64,000 nucleotides of DNA from Candidatus Zixiibacteriota bacterium (GTDB lineage Bacteria; Zixibacteria; MSB-5A5; GN15; JACZUZ01). The first letter of the stretch is position 1; each line of letters opens with the position of its first letter. Shown in pieces: positions 1-7,656 of the stretch. Under the pieces are notes generated by a model. It was not told the DNA's origin, did no database searches, and saw only the letters and a list, made by a program, of their open reading frames with translations. The stretch lies in the NCBI GenBank assembly GCA_024280775.1, contig JAJRPM010000002.1, forward strand, positions 186,001-250,000, read 5' to 3'. The position numbers were made by a program, and so were the translations under genes.

Positions 1-2
1 GG

Positions 3-395
3 TTTATGTTGCGCGTCGATGGGCTTCCGGTGGCGTTGACCGGTAAATCCTTCAAGTATTTGGTGAAGTTGGTTTGCGCGCGTTTGAGTCAGCCTGAGGG
101 TTGGATTTACAAGGATGATATTGAAATCGGTTTTAATCAGGCCCGCTATTTATATCGGATGCGTCGTGAAATTGCGGCGCAACTGCCTGGTTATCGCTGG
201 GCGGTTTATGAGAACAATCGACTCGGATATTATAGGTTGGCGCTGGATTCGGTGGCGGTCGATGTCAATCGCGAGACTTTGCTGAATAGTCCTGATTATG
301 AAGTGGCGCAAGTTGCGGCGGCTTTGCCGGAGACGTTGTTCAGAGAGACATCTGCTAAGATGACTGCGCCCACTGAAAACCGTCGAATTGGATAG
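3..395 (+). CDS. C-terminal part of a winged-helix (OmpR/PhoB-like) protein, 5' truncated by the window
   Basis: The frame is open from the first complete codon at the window edge to a TAG at 393-395. An ATG occurs at 6, but no ribosome binding site can be seen, so this is more likely the end of a longer gene. The roughly 80 residues up to YYRLAL read like a C-terminal winged helix of transcriptional response regulators: a short beta strand with LTGKSFKYL, a YKDDIEIG turn, a basic helix containing ARYLYRMRREI, then a hydrophobic wing with YRWAVYENN. A polar tail of about 40 residues follows. What lies upstream (receiver, TPR or other domain) cannot be known from this window. The DNA-binding role is inferred from fold-like pattern only. 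Confidence 0.5.
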   Translation, partial: FMLRVDGLPVALTGKSFKYLVKLVCARLSQPEGWIYKDDIEIGFNQARYLYRMRREIAAQLPGYRWAVYENNRLGYYRLALDSVAVDVNRETLLNSPDYEVAQVAAALPETLFRETSAKMTAPTENRRIG

Positions 396-442
396 CGGTT
401 TTCCCCTTGGCAGGGACGACTCAAGAGGGCTTACAATAAGCG

Positions 443-471
443 TTGACAGTGATGCAAAAACACGAGTAATT
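443..471 (+). promoter_or_regulatory. Candidate sigma-70 promoter upstream of the Lon-like gene
   Basis: A perfect TTGACA lies at 443-448, with GTAATT (466-471, spacing 17) or TAATTA (468-473, spacing 19) as the -10 element. The -10 is weak. It is the only good -35 box between the first gene and the Lon-like gene. An imperfect 8-bp hairpin, GGGCGTGG (534-541) with CCACGTCC (559-566), lies in the leader. Confidence 0.35.
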
Positions 472-604
472 ACCTCAAGATTGCCATGGGACAGTCGATT
501 ACTGCCCTGTGGGCTCTCGCGTTTTTTCTTTTTGGGCGTGGCCACATATCCAATACAACCACGTCCAAAAGCGCCACAAGCCATAATGAGGATGTTCCAG
601 CTAG

Positions 605-3106
605 ATGATAGTTAAGTCGATCAACAAACTTCCGCTGAAGCCAACCGATGGCGGGAAAGTGTATCCTATCCTGCCGGTGAAAGTTGGGTTACTATTCCCG
701 GGAAATCGCCGGAGATACAACATAAACCGTAAGTCGTCGCTGGCGTTATTGGAAGAATGTCGTAGTGGAGATAGTCCGCTGATAATCAGCTTTAGTCCCA
801 CGCCGCGCGATCTGACCGATGGCGCTGTGATACCACTTAGCGAAGTCAGTGTTGTTGCCAAGGTAACGAATGTTAGAGAGGGGCGAGGCGAGACTAAGGA
901 TGTGGAGTTTGAGGGCCTTGAGCGTGTGGCGCTGTGTTCTGTAACAAGTCGCTCTCCATTTGTACGAGGCGAAGCGCGTCTAATTCAGGAGCGCCCGAAA
1001 CTGCAGGGTGCGGCCCGCGAGAAGACGCTTGCCGAAGTAATTGATTTGTGCGAAAAGGTAATCGAGCGCGGCGCTTCGGTTGACCCGAAACTGCAGGAGG
1101 TTATTCGTGAGGCGCATGCAACTGATGGCGCCTTTGCCGATGCGGTTACAGCCCATGCGCCGTTGAATCCCACCGAGCGGCAGACTCTATTAGAAACAAT
1201 TGATTTACGCGCCCGGTTTGATCTTCTGCGTGATTTGCTCAGGAGTGAACTTGATAGAATCTCGCTTTCGCTTCAATTGGGTCATCGCGCCGAAGCCAAG
1301 ATGGAGGAAAACCGACGGCGCGAGTATCTTGAGCTAAAACTTGAGGAGATCAAGAAACAACTGGGTGGCGCCTATGATGAGGAAAAGGCCTCATCGGCCT
1401 TGAAAAGAAGAATCCAACTGGCGACGAATCTGCCCAATGATGTTCGAGAGTTGGCATGGGAGGAGGCGTCACGTTTGGCGATTCTGCCAATTGGCGCCGC
1501 TGAATATGCCAGTGTCCGGCATTTCGTGGAGACGTTGATTTCATTGCCCTGGACCCGCGAGAGTGGTTCGGCCACTGCGGATGCGCCGCTTGATATGCAG
1601 AAAATCGAAGCAACGATTTTCAAGGATTATTACGGTTCGGACAAAACCAAGCGTAGAATAATCGAGCGTATATCCTCAAATATACTTACCGGAGGTTCAG
1701 AAAAAGGCCCGATAATTTGTTTCATGGGCGCGGCGGGAACCGGCAAGGCGACTCTCGCTCGGGCGATTGCCAAGGGATTAAATCGCGAGTTTCTGAGAAT
1801 GAGTCTTGGGTCGATTTTGGATATCATGGAGATTAAGGGAATGAATCGGTCGATGATTGGCGCGACTCCCGGAGTGTTCATTCGCGAAATGCAGAGACTC
1901 AGTAGTCCTGATCCAGTGATTTATATCGAGGATTTGGAGTATCTCGGTGATGGAGATAGCTCAGTGGCTTTGGCGCTCTTGGAAGTGATGGATCATCGTC
2001 TGAATCATCGCTTCATTGATAGCTTCATTGGTGTTCCGTTTGATTTCTCTGAAGCGCTGTTTATTTGTGGCGTTCGATATCCCGAATCAATACCCGAGGT
2101 GATTGACAATCGAATTGAGCCAATTGAGATACCGGGATATATTGAGAAAGAAAAAGTGTCAATTGCGCGTAAGCACCTTATTCCACCGCTTTTGAAGAAA
2201 TACGGACTCACCCGGACCGATGTCTCTATAACCGCAGATGGTTTGGTGCGGTTGATCCGGGACTACACCATGGAGTCAGGAATTTTAGAGTTTTCTCGTT
2301 TGCTGGATAGAATATTCCGTCATGTGGTCAACGAGATACGCCTGAAGAAGCGTAAGAAATGGAAACTGGACAGCACATTGCTGGAGTCTGCTTTCGGAGC
2401 CCCTATTTATATTCCGGAGAAACCGGTAAAAGAGCCACAGATTGGCTTAGCGACTGGCTTGGCGTGGACGGGTGTTGGCGGGGAGTTGATGTTAATCGAG
2501 TGCCTTAAGATGCGTGGCGATGGAAATATTGTTTATACAGGCTCTTTAGGCGAAGTGATGCGTGAGTCGATTCAGGCGGCGCATAGCTATATTCGCTCCA
2601 AGGCCGATATGCTGGGGATAGATCATGATGATTTCAAGAATTTTGATATTCATGTCCATTTTCCATCCGGGGCTATTCCCAAGGACGGCCCATCTGCGGG
2701 TATTGCTGTTTCGCTGGTAATTGCTTCGGTGATGGCGGAGCGTCCAATTCGTAACGATATGGCGGTGACAGGTGAAGTGTCACTTCAAGGTAATGTGTTG
2801 CCTGTTGGTGGAATCAAGGAGAAGGTCGCCGCGGCACATCGGGCGAATATTCCTTACGTGTGCATGCCGCGTGAAAATGAGAAAGATCTCAAAGACCTGC
2901 CCAAGGAGATAACTCGTAGCACTAAATTCATTTTTGTTGGCTCTGTTGATGAGTTATTTGAACAAGCCCTGCTGGATTTCACTCCTTCATCATATACGCT
3001 GGAAAAGATGTTCGCTGTTGAGCTTGAAAAAGCCCGCCGTAAGCGTTCTTCAACTGTTTCGAAAAAGCGGAAAAGTACGCGCAAAGTAGCAAAAAAGAAG
3101 AAATAG
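605..3106 (+). CDS. Lon-family serine protease with degenerate AAA+ core
   Basis: This 833-residue protein has the full LonA layout: LON N-terminal domain (about 1-200), coiled-coil linker (about 220-260), AAA+ module (about 330-590) and Lon protease domain (about 620-800). The protease dyad is intact: Ser697 in KDGPSAG and Lys740 in GGIKEK, 43 residues apart as in E. coli Lon. The ATPase signatures are not. Walker A reads GAAGTGKAT (375-383), with Ala382 in place of Thr/Ser. Walker B ends Glu442-Asp443 instead of Asp-Glu. The conserved pore-loop Tyr of RTYIG is Met417. The sensor-1 Asn is Arg and the sensor-2 Arg is Leu. The presumed Arg finger (DNRIE) remains. The C-terminus is a Lys/Arg-rich tail of about 25 residues. 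An ATG with GAGGA about 10 bases upstream sets the start. It probably acts in the cytoplasm, either as an ATP-independent or ATP-binding-regulated peptidase. A housekeeping Lon would be expected elsewhere. Confidence 0.9.
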   Translation: MIVKSINKLPLKPTDGGKVYPILPVKVGLLFPGNRRRYNINRKSSLALLEECRSGDSPLIISFSPTPRDLTDGAVIPLSEVSVVAKVTNVREGRGETKDVEFEGLERVALCSVTSRSPFVRGEARLIQERPKLQGAAREKTLAEVIDLCEKVIERGASVDPKLQEVIREAHATDGAFADAVTAHAPLNPTERQTLLETIDLRARFDLLRDLLRSELDRISLSLQLGHRAEAKMEENRRREYLELKLEEIKKQLGGAYDEEKASSALKRRIQLATNLPNDVRELAWEEASRLAILPIGAAEYASVRHFVETLISLPWTRESGSATADAPLDMQKIEATIFKDYYGSDKTKRRIIERISSNILTGGSEKGPIICFMGAAGTGKATLARAIAKGLNREFLRMSLGSILDIMEIKGMNRSMIGATPGVFIREMQRLSSPDPVIYIEDLEYLGDGDSSVALALLEVMDHRLNHRFIDSFIGVPFDFSEALFICGVRYPESIPEVIDNRIEPIEIPGYIEKEKVSIARKHLIPPLLKKYGLTRTDVSITADGLVRLIRDYTMESGILEFSRLLDRIFRHVVNEIRLKKRKKWKLDSTLLESAFGAPIYIPEKPVKEPQIGLATGLAWTGVGGELMLIECLKMRGDGNIVYTGSLGEVMRESIQAAHSYIRSKADMLGIDHDDFKNFDIHVHFPSGAIPKDGPSAGIAVSLVIASVMAERPIRNDMAVTGEVSLQGNVLPVGGIKEKVAAAHRANIPYVCMPRENEKDLKDLPKEITRSTKFIFVGSVDELFEQALLDFTPSSYTLEKMFAVELEKARRKRSSTVSKKRKSTRKVAKKKK

Positions 3107-3257
3107 CAACCAGCGTTTATCCACATTGTTGAGCGTTCAAGTCGGTGAGCGCGCTAATCTCATTTGAATCCTTCCAGTGTTTTCCCATGGCTATTGGGCT
3201 TGGCGCTTTGCCCATGTTGCGCGTTGCCGCGTTGCCTCTTTGAGGCAGTAATAGTCG

Positions 3258-3287
3258 TTGACACTTGAGCGCTTTATCCACTATATT
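3258..3287 (+). promoter_or_regulatory. Sigma-70 promoter for the dockerin protein gene
   Basis: TTGACA at 3258-3263 and TATATT at 3282-3287 are separated by 18 bases. Transcription would begin near 3294, which leaves a leader of about 265 bases before the ATG at 3561. Confidence 0.65.
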
Positions 3288-3305
3288 TACCCTGTACGAT
3301 CGGGC

Positions 3306-3415
3306 GTTTGGCTTTTTGCCAAATGTGCATACCTAAGTAAGCCCCCAAGGGGCGCAGTCAGAATATCAAAAAACTAACTTTGTTCACCACCCGACTTTCA
3401 GGTGAATCTGAACAA
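3306..3415 (+). promoter_or_regulatory. Structured 5' leader with three hairpins
   Basis: Seen directly: GTTTGGC-TTTTT-GCCAAAT (3306-3324, 7 bp including one G-T), GCCCC-CAA-GGGGC (3341-3353), and TTCACC (3383-3388) pairing with GGTGAA (3401-3406). The last has a competing pairing, TTGTTCA (3380-3386) with TGAACAA (3409-3415). I do not recognise a known riboswitch class. A regulatory role is inferred only from leader length and the alternative pairings. Confidence 0.4.
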
Positions 3416-3560
3416 TTGCTGTATGTGTGAAATGATCGAGTTATCTCTGATTGTCACATCTCTTGTGGTATTACAGCCAGGATGCCTCGATAGTTTGGAA
3501 GTATAGTTGTTAAGATAACATGGATTGATTTTGAATAAGAAGCGAAACAGGAGTGACATT

Positions 3561-5972
3561 ATGTTCTTATTGAAGCCTCACAGCGCTAGACGATCTTTAG
3601 GTATACGCTCACAGAATCTCAGACTCGTAATGAGCTTTGCGGTTGTCATGTTTGCTTCGCTATTTCTTGGCTCACCGGAAGTCGCCTCTCAAGTTTCTGG
3701 ACTAAATGCAATTGCCGGAGCCGACCCGGGGGTTCCTGATACTATTTCGGTTACTAGCGCTGATGTGAATCAGGGAGATCATTTTAGTGTTCAAATCAAT
3801 ATGGTTAATGACGAGGAGCTCTCCGGAGGCACAGTCGGGATAGGCTGGGGGACACCGGATCTCTTTTTGGACTCGATTTCATTTGTGGGTTCAAGGCTCG
3901 GGTTCTTATCTGAGGCTCAGCGCCCTACAAGTATTGACAATGGCGGGCTATTTGCCGGATTGGCGGGATTCTTTGTGTTTTTCCCTCCGGGAGTACAACC
4001 CGGTTCGGGGTTGTTTGCAACCTTATGGTTCACAGTAAATCCTGCGGCCCCTGACCAGTTTATTGATCTTGATTCACTGTTTTTCCCGCCCAGTGGTGAC
4101 TTCCTTTTGGTGGCTTTGGCGGGTAATGCTTCTTTCGTTCCTCAATTCGAGGGCGGCAAAATCAAAATAGGAAATCCTTCTGAGCCCTCCACAATTAGCG
4201 CAACTCCGACAGATTTTACTTTCGAGGCGGTAGCCGGCGGGATTAACCCTCCAATACAGGCTCTGAATATTAAGAATATTGGTTTGGGGACTCTAAACTG
4301 GAACGCCACTTTTTCATCAACTTGGTTGGATGTCTCGCCTGCAAATGGCGTAGCGCCCTCGGTGACTCAAGTCTTGGCTAACTCAATCGGACTGCCGATA
4401 GGCACATATTTCGACACTATTCGAATAACCGATCCGAATGCTACTAACAGTCCCTTCGAAATTCCGGTTTCACTGTCTGTAACACCACCACCGCCTACAA
4501 TAAGTGTCTCTCAAAACGAATTCTTTTTTAATGCTGTTGCCGATTCAACTAGCCCTCCGGCGCAATTGTTGATAGTCAAGAATGTGACAACCGGTTCTTT
4601 GAGTTGGACATCAAGTCACACAGAAAGCTGGCTTGCGGTAAGCCCAGTTTCGGGAGGAGACTCCACTGATGTCATATTAGCGGTGGATATTACCGGATTG
4701 CCTTTCGGGGAGTATAAGGATACGCTTTTCATTGCAGATCCAAATGCGACTAACAGTCCAGTCCGTGTGGCAGTCAATTTGTCTGTAGCTTCGGATTTGC
4801 CAATAATATCTCTTGACCCGGATACATTGCATCAAGTTGTCGACCTTAACCAGACGCAGGCGCCTGCTGGAGCGGCATTACTTATCGATAGCGCCTACAT
4901 AGTGATAAACAATGCCGGCGCCGGAACGATGACTTACTCGTTGTCTGAGTTTTCCAGCAGGATTCTTAGTCTTGAACCTCTTACAGGAACTGCCCCTGAG
5001 TCCGTGCTAGTCGTATTTCGTTTGTTCGACGCCCCTCCGGGAGATGATTTCGATACTATTATGGTTTCTTCGCCTGAGGCGATAAACTCCCCTCAGCCGC
5101 TCATAGTGAGATACCACTATACTTTCACACCCGCGAATATCGTCCCGTCACCTGATACACTTGAGTTTTCATTGTTTGAATGCGAGCAGGGGGCGAGTTT
5201 TGTGCCACAAATTGTTACAGGAAGTTTTACTAATTTTGGCGAACCTGCGCCTTTCACACTGGAGCATGACATTGACTGGTTGACTTCGATGCAGGACTTT
5301 GGTGTGGCTCCAATGTCGATTGGTTTTATTGCGTCAGAGACCGGCCTTCCGGCCGGTGAGTACGTCGATTCCATCAAAATAATCGCTCCTATTTCGCAGA
5401 CCAATCCTCAGTACATGTATGTGCGTTTGACAGTGAGACCCGCTGTTTTTCCGGCGCTTATTTTCCCCAACAAGGAATTATTTATTATACCGGCCAGAGA
5501 AGGCACGAGTTTTCAATATGGTCCGACCGCTGTCCTGCAGGTAACAAACTTCCAAGGTGGATGTTTTAACTGGTCGATTCAGGAATCAATTTCATGGCTT
5601 AGTGGAGAGCCGCTTAACGGAATTAACCCGCAAAACGTATTACTGTTAGGCGACGGGACAAATCTGCTATTTGGCGAATATGATAGCCTATTCACCATTA
5701 GCTCTGCGGAGGCGAGCAATTCACCTAAGACTATTTCAGTTAAACTCAGAGTTTGGCGGCTTTTCGGTGATGCCAACTACAGCAATCGCATCAATATCTC
5801 AGACGTAGTCTATTTGATTGATTACATCTTCAACAGCGGACCTCAGCCTGAGCCGGCTATTTATGTGGCCGATGTGAATTGCACTGGAACTGTGAATATT
5901 AGCGATGTGACATTCTTGATAGACTATATTTTCGTTAAAGGCGATGCGCCGTGCGGGAATGAGGGACTCTAA
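3561..5972 (+). CDS. Secreted cohesin-like/BACON-like repeat protein with C-terminal dockerin
   Basis: The ATG at 3561 is chosen over an in-frame TTG at 3525 because AGGAG sits 7 bases before it. The N-terminus has a basic stretch and a hydrophobic segment (signal peptide, about residues 20-45). A cohesin-like beta domain follows (about 55-215), then four or five repeats of about 100 residues starting near PTDFTFEA. These share NxGxGxLxW and DPNATNSP motifs typical of BACON-like Ig modules. The last 65 residues form a paired dockerin: GDANYSNRINISDVVYLIDY then DVNCTGTVNISDVTFLIDY, with calcium-binding Asp/Asn positions. Dockerins bind cohesins. In this lineage they appear on many extracellular proteins not linked to cellulose breakdown, so the partner is unknown. 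The protein is predicted extracellular or surface-attached and stands alone behind its own promoter. Confidence 0.8.
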   Translation: MFLLKPHSARRSLGIRSQNLRLVMSFAVVMFASLFLGSPEVASQVSGLNAIAGADPGVPDTISVTSADVNQGDHFSVQINMVNDEELSGGTVGIGWGTPDLFLDSISFVGSRLGFLSEAQRPTSIDNGGLFAGLAGFFVFFPPGVQPGSGLFATLWFTVNPAAPDQFIDLDSLFFPPSGDFLLVALAGNASFVPQFEGGKIKIGNPSEPSTISATPTDFTFEAVAGGINPPIQALNIKNIGLGTLNWNATFSSTWLDVSPANGVAPSVTQVLANSIGLPIGTYFDTIRITDPNATNSPFEIPVSLSVTPPPPTISVSQNEFFFNAVADSTSPPAQLLIVKNVTTGSLSWTSSHTESWLAVSPVSGGDSTDVILAVDITGLPFGEYKDTLFIADPNATNSPVRVAVNLSVASDLPIISLDPDTLHQVVDLNQTQAPAGAALLIDSAYIVINNAGAGTMTYSLSEFSSRILSLEPLTGTAPESVLVVFRLFDAPPGDDFDTIMVSSPEAINSPQPLIVRYHYTFTPANIVPSPDTLEFSLFECEQGASFVPQIVTGSFTNFGEPAPFTLEHDIDWLTSMQDFGVAPMSIGFIASETGLPAGEYVDSIKIIAPISQTNPQYMYVRLTVRPAVFPALIFPNKELFIIPAREGTSFQYGPTAVLQVTNFQGGCFNWSIQESISWLSGEPLNGINPQNVLLLGDGTNLLFGEYDSLFTISSAEASNSPKTISVKLRVWRLFGDANYSNRINISDVVYLIDYIFNSGPQPEPAIYVADVNCTGTVNISDVTFLIDYIFVKGDAPCGNEGL

Positions 5973-6240
5973 TCCCAACGTTCTCTTTGTTCTAGCCTTC
6001 GTTATTGATTTTATCAGTTTGGATAGCCTGTTGGGTTTGCTAGCCGGCGTGGCTTTAGTGTGTCTTTCCACGTAAATCTTGTAATTAGTGAATTGATTCT
6101 TGGCAGATTCGTCTCTGTATGTTACCTTCAATTTCGGCCATTTGGGTCGCCAACTAGACGGCTTGATAGCTAAGTGAACTACTTTGCTAAGTGGTTCATT
6201 GAAATCAATGGGATACATATTGAGATTGGTTAGCAAATAA

Positions 6241-7656
6241 ATGAATTCAAAGCTTTATCACATAATCACCTATGGCTGTCAGATGAATGTCGCGGACTCG
6301 CAGACACTAGCCGGCTGTTTGGAGAAATCAGGTTATCAGGCGACTGAGGATGAGGATATCGCTAATCTCATTATCGTGAACACTTGCTCGGTGCGTGAAA
6401 AAGCCGAGGAGCGAGCTTTTGGTCGTCTTGGAGATTTGAAGCGCCTGAAGAAAAAGGGCCACAATCTCAACATCGCCGTAGTCGGTTGCATGGCGCAAAG
6501 GTTGGGAGCTAGAATCATTGATCGAATTCCGCACGTCGATTTGGTTCTTGGCACCGACAGGATGTTTGATCTACCAGAGATTTTGGAGCAGAAAGAATCG
6601 ATACCGGAAATCCATACCGAATTTGGGCATGAAAACATCGATGACGCCCCGGCTATCCGCGATACACCTTTTAGCGCCTATTTGACTATCACTCGCGGGT
6701 GCAACAACTACTGCACTTTTTGTATTGTCCCCTTTGTCCGCGGGCGAGAAAAACATCACCCCGCGGATCATCTAGTGGCGCAGGCCGCGGAGTTGGCATC
6801 CGATGGAGTAATTGAGTTGACTTTGCTAGGGCAGAATGTGAACTCTTACCGTGATGGAAAAGTTGATTTCCCGGGTCTAATGCAGCGTATAGCAAACGAA
6901 ACCGACATTCAGCGGATTAGATATACGAGTCCACATCCCAAAGACCTGTCACTACGGCTAATTGAGTTACACGCAAATGAGCCAAAAGTGATGCCCCATG
7001 TGCATCTGCCATTGCAGTCCGGCTCTGATAGGATTTTGCAGAAAATGGCCCGACCATATTTGTATGGCCACTATCGGAATATGGTAAAGAAGCTTCGTGC
7101 GGCCACGCCACATATCGCGATTACCACTGATGTCATCGTAGGTTTTCCGACCGAAACCGAGCTTGACTTCCAGATGACGCTTGATGCATTTGAAGAGACG
7201 CAATTCGATTCGGCTTTTATGTTCCACTACTCGGTTAGAGAAGGGACGCGCGCCTGGAAAGAAATTGAGGACGATATTCCATACGAGCTTAAGATAGAGC
7301 GCCTAGAGCGTCTTATTGAGTTACAGAAAAAGATAAGCTATCATAAGAATCAATCGACGCTGGGTAAGATTCAGGATACATTGGTGGATGGATTTAGCAG
7401 ACGTGACAATTCTATTCTAAAGGGCAAAACACCCGGCGGGAAGACGGCTTTGTTTGCTGGTGATGAGAAGCTCATTGGTTCAGTCGTTCCGGTGAAAATC
7501 TCTCAGGCCGATTCATGGACTTTACATGGTTCGGTGTATCGGGGAAGCGAAGGGTATCGTCCGATTGGCTTTTTCAAGCCAGAGATTCCTGATAGCGTCG
7601 CAGAAAGCACAGTTGGTATACCGCCGGCGCTAAGAAAGGCGCTGGGCAGAGGATGA
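6241..7656 (+). CDS. miaB: tRNA-2-methylthio-N6-dimethylallyladenosine synthase MiaB
   Basis: Radical-SAM methylthiotransferase that converts i6A37 to ms2i6A37 in tRNAs reading U-starting codons. All three domains are present in 471 residues. The N-terminal UPF0004 domain has the cluster ligands Cys13 (YGCQMN), Cys49 (NTCSVR) and Cys83 (VGCMAQ). The radical-SAM CxxxCxxC is Cys154, Cys158 and Cys161 in RGCNNYCTFC. The C-terminal TRAM domain includes the VPVKI segment. Length and motifs match MiaB rather than MtaB or RimO. The last codons overlap the next gene in an ATGA, so the GAF/receiver gene is translationally coupled. No SD is obvious upstream of the ATG. Confidence 0.95.
   Translation: MNSKLYHIITYGCQMNVADSQTLAGCLEKSGYQATEDEDIANLIIVNTCSVREKAEERAFGRLGDLKRLKKKGHNLNIAVVGCMAQRLGARIIDRIPHVDLVLGTDRMFDLPEILEQKESIPEIHTEFGHENIDDAPAIRDTPFSAYLTITRGCNNYCTFCIVPFVRGREKHHPADHLVAQAAELASDGVIELTLLGQNVNSYRDGKVDFPGLMQRIANETDIQRIRYTSPHPKDLSLRLIELHANEPKVMPHVHLPLQSGSDRILQKMARPYLYGHYRNMVKKLRAATPHIAITTDVIVGFPTETELDFQMTLDAFEETQFDSAFMFHYSVREGTRAWKEIEDDIPYELKIERLERLIELQKKISYHKNQSTLGKIQDTLVDGFSRRDNSILKGKTPGGKTALFAGDEKLIGSVVPVKISQADSWTLHGSVYRGSEGYRPIGFFKPEIPDSVAESTVGIPPALRKALGRG

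Larger units (their letters stand above)
3107..3560. other. Non-coding stretch between the Lon-like and dockerin genes
   Basis: No convincing ORF lies in these 454 bases. The first part holds hairpins without T-tracts, the clearest being TGCCTC-TTT-GAGGCA at 3233-3247, so no classical terminator for the Lon-like gene is visible. The second part holds a promoter and a structured leader, listed separately. Confidence 0.6.

Noticed and set aside
388-615. Forward ORF of 75 residues before the Lon-like gene
   Set aside because: Crosses the promoter-like TTGACA and the hairpin region, overlaps the Lon start, and has no family resemblance.
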